Translations under genes and position numbers: made by a program
In this document: piece after piece, positions 5,100 through 7,586 of the stretch
Layout of the letters: every line of letters begins with the position of its first letter
How positions within the stretch are numbered: position 1 is the first letter of the stretch
The notes under the pieces: generated by a model
Databases searched by the model: none
What the model was told of the DNA's origin: nothing
What the model saw: only the letters and a program-made list of their open reading frames with translations
Source of the DNA: Alphaproteobacteria bacterium
GTDB taxonomy: Bacteria; Pseudomonadota; Alphaproteobacteria; RF32; CAG-239
Assembly (NCBI GenBank): GCA_017477035.1
Contig: JAFUXW010000228.1
Span: 1-7,586, forward strand
Direction: 5' to 3'
Length of the DNA: 7,586 nucleotides

Positions 5100-5471
5100 T
5101 TAACTCAATAATCCCCATAACCACTCACATATTATAACGAATGTTCCCAACAACATAACTATCCACGGAGATAAAAATATAATCTTTGCCAACAACGGAT
5201 GATTGCGCATGTTACTTGTGCCAATGAAAAATATCAGAGTATCAATAATGGAATATAATTTCATACTATGAATATATACTTCTTGATTGATATAATTCCA
5301 CGCACCATGTGTGTATTCATAATTTAATACCGGGTCATCTGCTGCAGGTGGATTAAAATATTCTACAATAAATATACTGTAATATATCAAATATCCAACA
5401 ATATACCACTTGAACTGCCATAAGAGTTTAAATGTTTGTGACATAGTCTGTCTTATTTTTTCTTGAAACAT
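5100..5471 (-). CDS. Three-TM inner-membrane protein, array copy 1; candidate immunity protein
   Basis: The product is 123 aa and starts at ATG 5471 with AGGA 7 nt upstream. The layout is a basic N-terminus (MFQEKIRQ), TM1 (about 21-39), an acidic loop with PPAADDP and NQEVYIH (40-70), TM2 (71-85), a basic MRNHPLLAK turn, and TM3 (97-119). This predicts a cytoplasmic N-terminus, a periplasmic loop and a C-terminus outside. It is the longest and apparently intact first member of a three-gene tandem array, 89 nt downstream of the Tlde1-like gene on the same strand. A strong hairpin terminator lies between them, so it probably has its own promoter in the AT-rich stretch at 5480-5525. Tandem, diverging membrane paralogues beside a predicted periplasm-acting toxin are typical of immunity arrays. 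The known Tldi1 immunity protein is periplasmic and not obviously related, so this is inference. Confidence 0.8.
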   Translation of the reverse strand: MFQEKIRQTMSQTFKLLWQFKWYIVGYLIYYSIFIVEYFNPPAADDPVLNYEYTHGAWNYINQEVYIHSMKLYSIIDTLIFFIGTSNMRNHPLLAKIIFLSPWIVMLLGTFVIICEWLWGLLS

Positions 5472-5520
5472 CTTTTAATCCTAAAAGTTGTAATTATTAC
5501 AATATTATAACAATATAAAC

Positions 5521-5550
5521 AAAAAGCAAGGAAATTTTCCTTGCCTTTTT
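5521..5550. terminator. Bidirectional hairpin terminator between effector and membrane-protein array
   Basis: GCAAGGA (5526-5532) pairs with TCCTTGC (5538-5544), with AA/TT able to extend the stem. T-runs follow on both strands: CTTTTT on plus, and TTTTTG after GC on minus. On the minus strand it lies 17 nt after the stop of the Tlde1-like gene and 55 nt before the first array gene. It should therefore limit readthrough from effector to array. Confidence 0.85.
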
Positions 5551-5560
5551 CGCTTTATAA

Positions 5561-6397
5561 TTACCAGCCCTCAGGATACTTAACATATACCGGCACAGAA
5601 TCTTGACAATCATCCAGATATTTGTTCAATTTTCCGGTTTGCCACGGAATATCAATACATCCGGCAGAACCTTTAGTTAAACCGCCATGAATTGAAAATC
5701 CGGAACGACCATAGGTATTGGTATTATCGTCCGGACGTAACCAAACACGACTAGTACCCCAAGATATTGGATTTCCACTCCAGCCGCTTTTCTGATTTAT
5801 ATTAAATCCTAATTTTTCGCCTAGTTTTAAAGCAATATTTTTGGGAGTCAAGCTCTGCCTCTGGTCTTGGTCTGCATAGTAAGTGCCTTCCGGAATAGGT
5901 CCTTTGTTAGGAACATCTTGGTGTATTCTACTCTGATAATCATCTCCACCAGATTGGCCATTCAAGTTATCTTGTAATTGACCATTCTGTAACCTGGTAC
6001 CATCGTCCTGCCCATATTTATACAAATCAACATCTTGACCATTGAATTCTACATAGCAATTCGGGTCATTGTTTTTTACTGATGGTGTCTGCGTTATCAG
6101 CACGGGTGTTGTGTTCATTGCCGGATGAGCAGTGATTGCCGAACTGATGTTTGAGCTTCCAAACCCATAATTATTACCGGTATCACCCCAAAAGTTTGTT
6201 GTATACTGAGGATAATTGTCCGTTATCCCCTGTTGATTATACATCTGCATCATTTGGCTTTCGCGATTGTCACGTGCCGTTTGATACTCAATCTCATCTC
6301 TGAGTGTAAAACCACTATGGTCTACTCCATAGCTGTCTATGCCGTTGTCACCTACTTGGTAGCCGAACGGCGATTTATATTTTCCGTATAGGTCCAT
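5561..6397 (-). CDS. Tlde1/DUF2778-like L,D-transpeptidase-fold peptidoglycan effector
   Basis: The product is 278 aa. The ATG at 6397 follows AAAAGGAGG with a 5-nt gap, one of the best ribosome-binding sites here. Residues about 112-275 match the DUF2778 plan: an initial strand (CYVEFNGQDVDLY), a GQSGGDD segment, NKGPIPEGTYY (164-174), then GRSGFSIHGG with H237 and GSAGCIDI with C247. These are the catalytic His and Cys of the YkuD-type active site. Tlde1 of Salmonella, a type VI effector with this domain, cleaves tetrapeptide stems and exchanges D-amino acids in peptidoglycan. The N-terminal 110 residues are Tyr-, Asn- and Gln-rich, low in complexity, and may be a delivery or linker segment. 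There is no signal peptide, so export needs a dedicated machine. Its upstream neighbour is the 152-aa helical protein and its downstream neighbours are the three-TM array. The domain call is firm; the delivery route is unknown. Confidence 0.85.
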   Translation of the reverse strand: MDLYGKYKSPFGYQVGDNGIDSYGVDHSGFTLRDEIEYQTARDNRESQMMQMYNQQGITDNYPQYTTNFWGDTGNNYGFGSSNISSAITAHPAMNTTPVLITQTPSVKNNDPNCYVEFNGQDVDLYKYGQDDGTRLQNGQLQDNLNGQSGGDDYQSRIHQDVPNKGPIPEGTYYADQDQRQSLTPKNIALKLGEKLGFNINQKSGWSGNPISWGTSRVWLRPDDNTNTYGRSGFSIHGGLTKGSAGCIDIPWQTGKLNKYLDDCQDSVPVYVKYPEGW

Positions 6398-6498
6398 TAT
6401 TTCCTCCTTTTGTTAAAATGTTGACCTAATATCAGATTTACATTCTAACAAAAAGAGAAGCCTTTGACTATGCCCTATAGCTTGCTAACATTGTAACT

Positions 6499-6957
6499 TT
6501 AGCCAAGCAAAAGCTTTTTAAATTCGCGATTATTTTGTTGTGCCAACTGCCTTAATTTGTTCTTTTGATTTTGCTCAACATACGGTATCTGAATATCCGT
6601 TTTATTTTCCAAAAACCAATCCACAAAACTGTTTGCGGTCAATTTACTGCCGTTCTGCATAGCAAGTTCATATTTTTCCTTTTGAATTTTTGTAAAATTC
6701 TCTCGGAATTCGGCATATTTTTTATCCCGAACAATAGCACCTTTGTGAGCCTTCTCTTTATGATGTGTTTTAATTACGGCATCAATCGTTGCTGCGTGTA
6801 ACTTACTCCAATATTCTCTGGCTTCGGTCATCATATCTGCCGCCCAATTTAATATTTGTTGTTGCAATGCCTTGTCTTGCTGTAATTTATTGTTATGCAG
6901 ACACATTGCATCAAATTTACGCAAGTCCACAATCGGTATAACTTCCTTAAAATCCAT
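6499..6957 (-). CDS. Conserved helical protein, unit B; candidate effector adaptor or chaperone
   Basis: The product is 152 aa. ATG 6957 has GGGAG 5 nt upstream. It is a paralogue of the 155-aa protein at 2249-2716, about 63% identical overall and fully identical from QIPYVEQ to FKKLL at the C-terminus. The least conserved part is the charged stretch around residues 65-75 (KEKAHKGAI), presumably a loop between helices. No signal peptide, membrane segment or known enzymatic motif is present. It sits 101 nt upstream of the Tlde1-like gene. The spacer retains pieces seen in the unit A spacer (TAGGGCAT and TGTTAGA on the minus strand). The same gene preceding two unrelated cell-wall enzymes is the strongest hint to its role. 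I infer a cytoplasmic loading or chaperone function but cannot name the family. Confidence 0.85.
   Translation of the reverse strand: MDFKEVIPIVDLRKFDAMCLHNNKLQQDKALQQQILNWAADMMTEAREYWSKLHAATIDAVIKTHHKEKAHKGAIVRDKKYAEFRENFTKIQKEKYELAMQNGSKLTANSFVDWFLENKTDIQIPYVEQNQKNKLRQLAQQNNREFKKLLLG
6511..6546. repeat. 36-bp exact repeat within the helical-protein gene, copy B
   Basis: Identical to 2267-2302 in the same orientation, at the 3' end of the gene just before the payload gene. Confidence 0.8.
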
Positions 6958-7022
6958 TTCTACTCCCTTTCTAAAATAAGATTTATAGTATTTAGTTAGG
7001 GGGCGGAATTTAAAAACGCAAG
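6958..7022 (-). promoter_or_regulatory. Shared upstream control region, unit B
   Basis: On the minus strand this reads CTTGCGTTTTTA, CCTAACTAAA, a TATAAA-like -10, CTTATTTT and GGGAGTAGAA before the ATG. The first two blocks lie at exactly the same distance from the start codon as in unit A (outer edges 65 and 43 nt upstream). The 7-bp inverted repeat of unit A is not kept: its right arm is replaced by a GC-richer string. Confidence 0.6.
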
Positions 7023-7302
7023 ATACAACACTTACAGTTGCTTTATCTCAAAAACACCAAGAGGGCTGGGAGTTCGCATATTCGGACCAAGGGAGCTCGG
7101 AACCGGGGCTTTCCTTTAAAACGAGCCATATACACGACCAATAAAAAAATCCTACCTTTGTGGTGGGATTTTTTTATTGATATGAGAAGTTCCAATTTTT
7201 TGCAAAGATATCGGAGGCTCAAGGATAAAAATAACCTCAAAATGCCATTTCGTTATACACTCTGTCTCTTGTGCTTTATATAAATTGATATTTGCGCTAA
7301 TA
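7023..7302. other. Intergenic region without a convincing gene
   Basis: Frames on both strands are open here but look like chance: they run through the terminator, lack ribosome-binding sites and encode no recognisable motif. Positions 7060-7125 are richer in GC than the surroundings and could hold a dispersed element or small RNA, but I find no tRNA fold in them. Positions 7180-7300 show nothing interpretable. Confidence 0.5.
7143..7177. terminator. Bidirectional hairpin terminator
   Basis: AAATCCTACC pairs with GGTGGGATTT (one G-T wobble) across a short TTTGT loop, with an A-run on the left and seven T on the right. It is preceded by CACGACCAATA (7133-7143), as is the terminator at 171-203. 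It isolates unit B from whatever is transcribed on either side. Confidence 0.75.
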
Positions 7303-7331
7303 TTGACTTTTACGACATATATGTCTAAAAT
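7303..7331 (+). promoter_or_regulatory. Sigma-70 promoter with palindromic operator candidate
   Basis: TTGACT (7303-7308) and TAAAAT (7326-7331) are separated by 17 nt. The last 12 nt of the spacer, GACATATATGTC (7314-7325), form a perfect palindrome directly abutting the -10. A repressor bound there would block RNA polymerase. No regulator gene is visible in the window. Confidence 0.65.
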
Positions 7332-7351
7332 AGAAGCACAAGGGAATCAAT

Positions 7352-7586
7352 ATGCAATTTAAAACAATTACAAAAACGTCAAAATTAACAACACAATTGT
7401 TGGATATTTTACAAACAGAGTGGCCGGAGGCTTACGGCTGGTTTATTGATGTTATTGATGATTGGTCTTTTACTGATTTTCCACAAATTGTTGCCTTAAC
7501 AGAAAATGAAGAAATTATAGGTTCTTATTCACTTGTTGCGAAAGAACTGGTAAAAGATAATCATAACTAAACACCATGGCTTGGAA
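7352..7586 (+). pseudogene. GNAT-family N-acetyltransferase start, interrupted by an in-frame TAA (runs off the right end)
   Basis: From ATG 7352 (AGGGA 6 nt upstream) the frame gives 72 residues resembling the N-terminal half of a small GNAT enzyme: a helix rich in Thr, Leu and Trp (TEWPEAYGW), a strand FPQIVALTENEEIIGSYSLV, and KELVKDNHN. A TAA at 7568-7570 ends it. The next in-frame codons read TPWLG, which matches the TPWL stretch that normally follows the ELV...DL segment in this family. A Leu codon (TTA) changed to TAA would explain this. The acetyl-CoA-binding part (R/Q-x-x-G-x-G/A) would lie beyond the window. It is either a nonsense-mutated gene or a truncated short protein. Family assignment is by motif memory only. 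Confidence 0.6.

Noticed and set aside
4936..5124. Start of the second array copy at the upstream ATG (5124) giving 62 residues
   Set aside because: The first nine residues overlap the end of the preceding gene and have no counterpart in the paralogues. The MFKEKI start at 5097 aligns exactly.
7060..7140. Possible tRNA (GGTTCC-like and CCA-like pieces on either strand)
   Set aside because: No 7-bp acceptor stem, anticodon arm or T-arm could be paired on either strand.
7043..7283. Overlapping open frames on both strands of the intergenic region
   Set aside because: Both run through the hairpin terminator at 7143-7177 and have no ribosome-binding site. Products resemble the spurious peptides often called from repeats and terminators.

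Overview
This is an AT-rich window from a Gram-negative bacterium. The Gram-negative reading rests on a Sec-type signal peptide and on two predicted cell-wall-acting proteins that make sense only if delivered to a periplasm. TGA, TAA and TAG all end genes, so the genetic code is standard. The base composition and the many short intergenic repeats would suit a host-associated low-GC proteobacterium, but the taxonomy is a guess.

Layout. Positions 1-53 (-) hold the first codons of an alpha/beta hydrolase. Positions 54-604 are intergenic, with a hairpin terminator and one copy of a dispersed repeat. Positions 605-1027 (+) encode a small secreted four-cysteine protein that converges on, and overlaps by 7 bp, the end of 'unit A' (-). 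Unit A is a 155-aa helical protein (2249-2716) followed by a 379-aa fusion of a phage MuF-type head-protein motif and a GH24 lysozyme (1021-2160). A RlaP/YcgL-type nucleotidyltransferase lies at 2975-3760 (+), flanked by copies of a promoter-plus-hairpin repeat. Positions 3761-4423 are gene-free and repeat-rich. 'Unit B' (-) follows: a 152-aa paralogue of the unit A helical protein (6499-6957), a 278-aa Tlde1/DUF2778-like L,D-transpeptidase-fold protein (5561-6397), a terminator, and three tandem paralogues of a small three-TM protein (5100-5471, a broken copy at 4768-5097, and 4424-4771). Positions 6958-7351 are intergenic. A GNAT-like gene with an in-frame TAA runs off the right end.

The main point is that units A and B look like two cassettes of one modular system. 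They share a 65-bp upstream region with identical motif spacing, the first gene (about 63% identical, with an invariant 28-residue C-terminus) and a recognisably related spacer after it. The second gene is unrelated between the units, yet both second genes are predicted to act on peptidoglycan. Candidate protective partners lie next to each: a secreted Cys-rich protein beside the lysozyme, and a decaying array of inner-membrane proteins beside the Tlde1-like protein. The simplest model is adaptor/chaperone, interchangeable peptidoglycan effector, and immunity. The secretion machine is not in the window, and the roles of the shared protein and the immunity candidates are inference.
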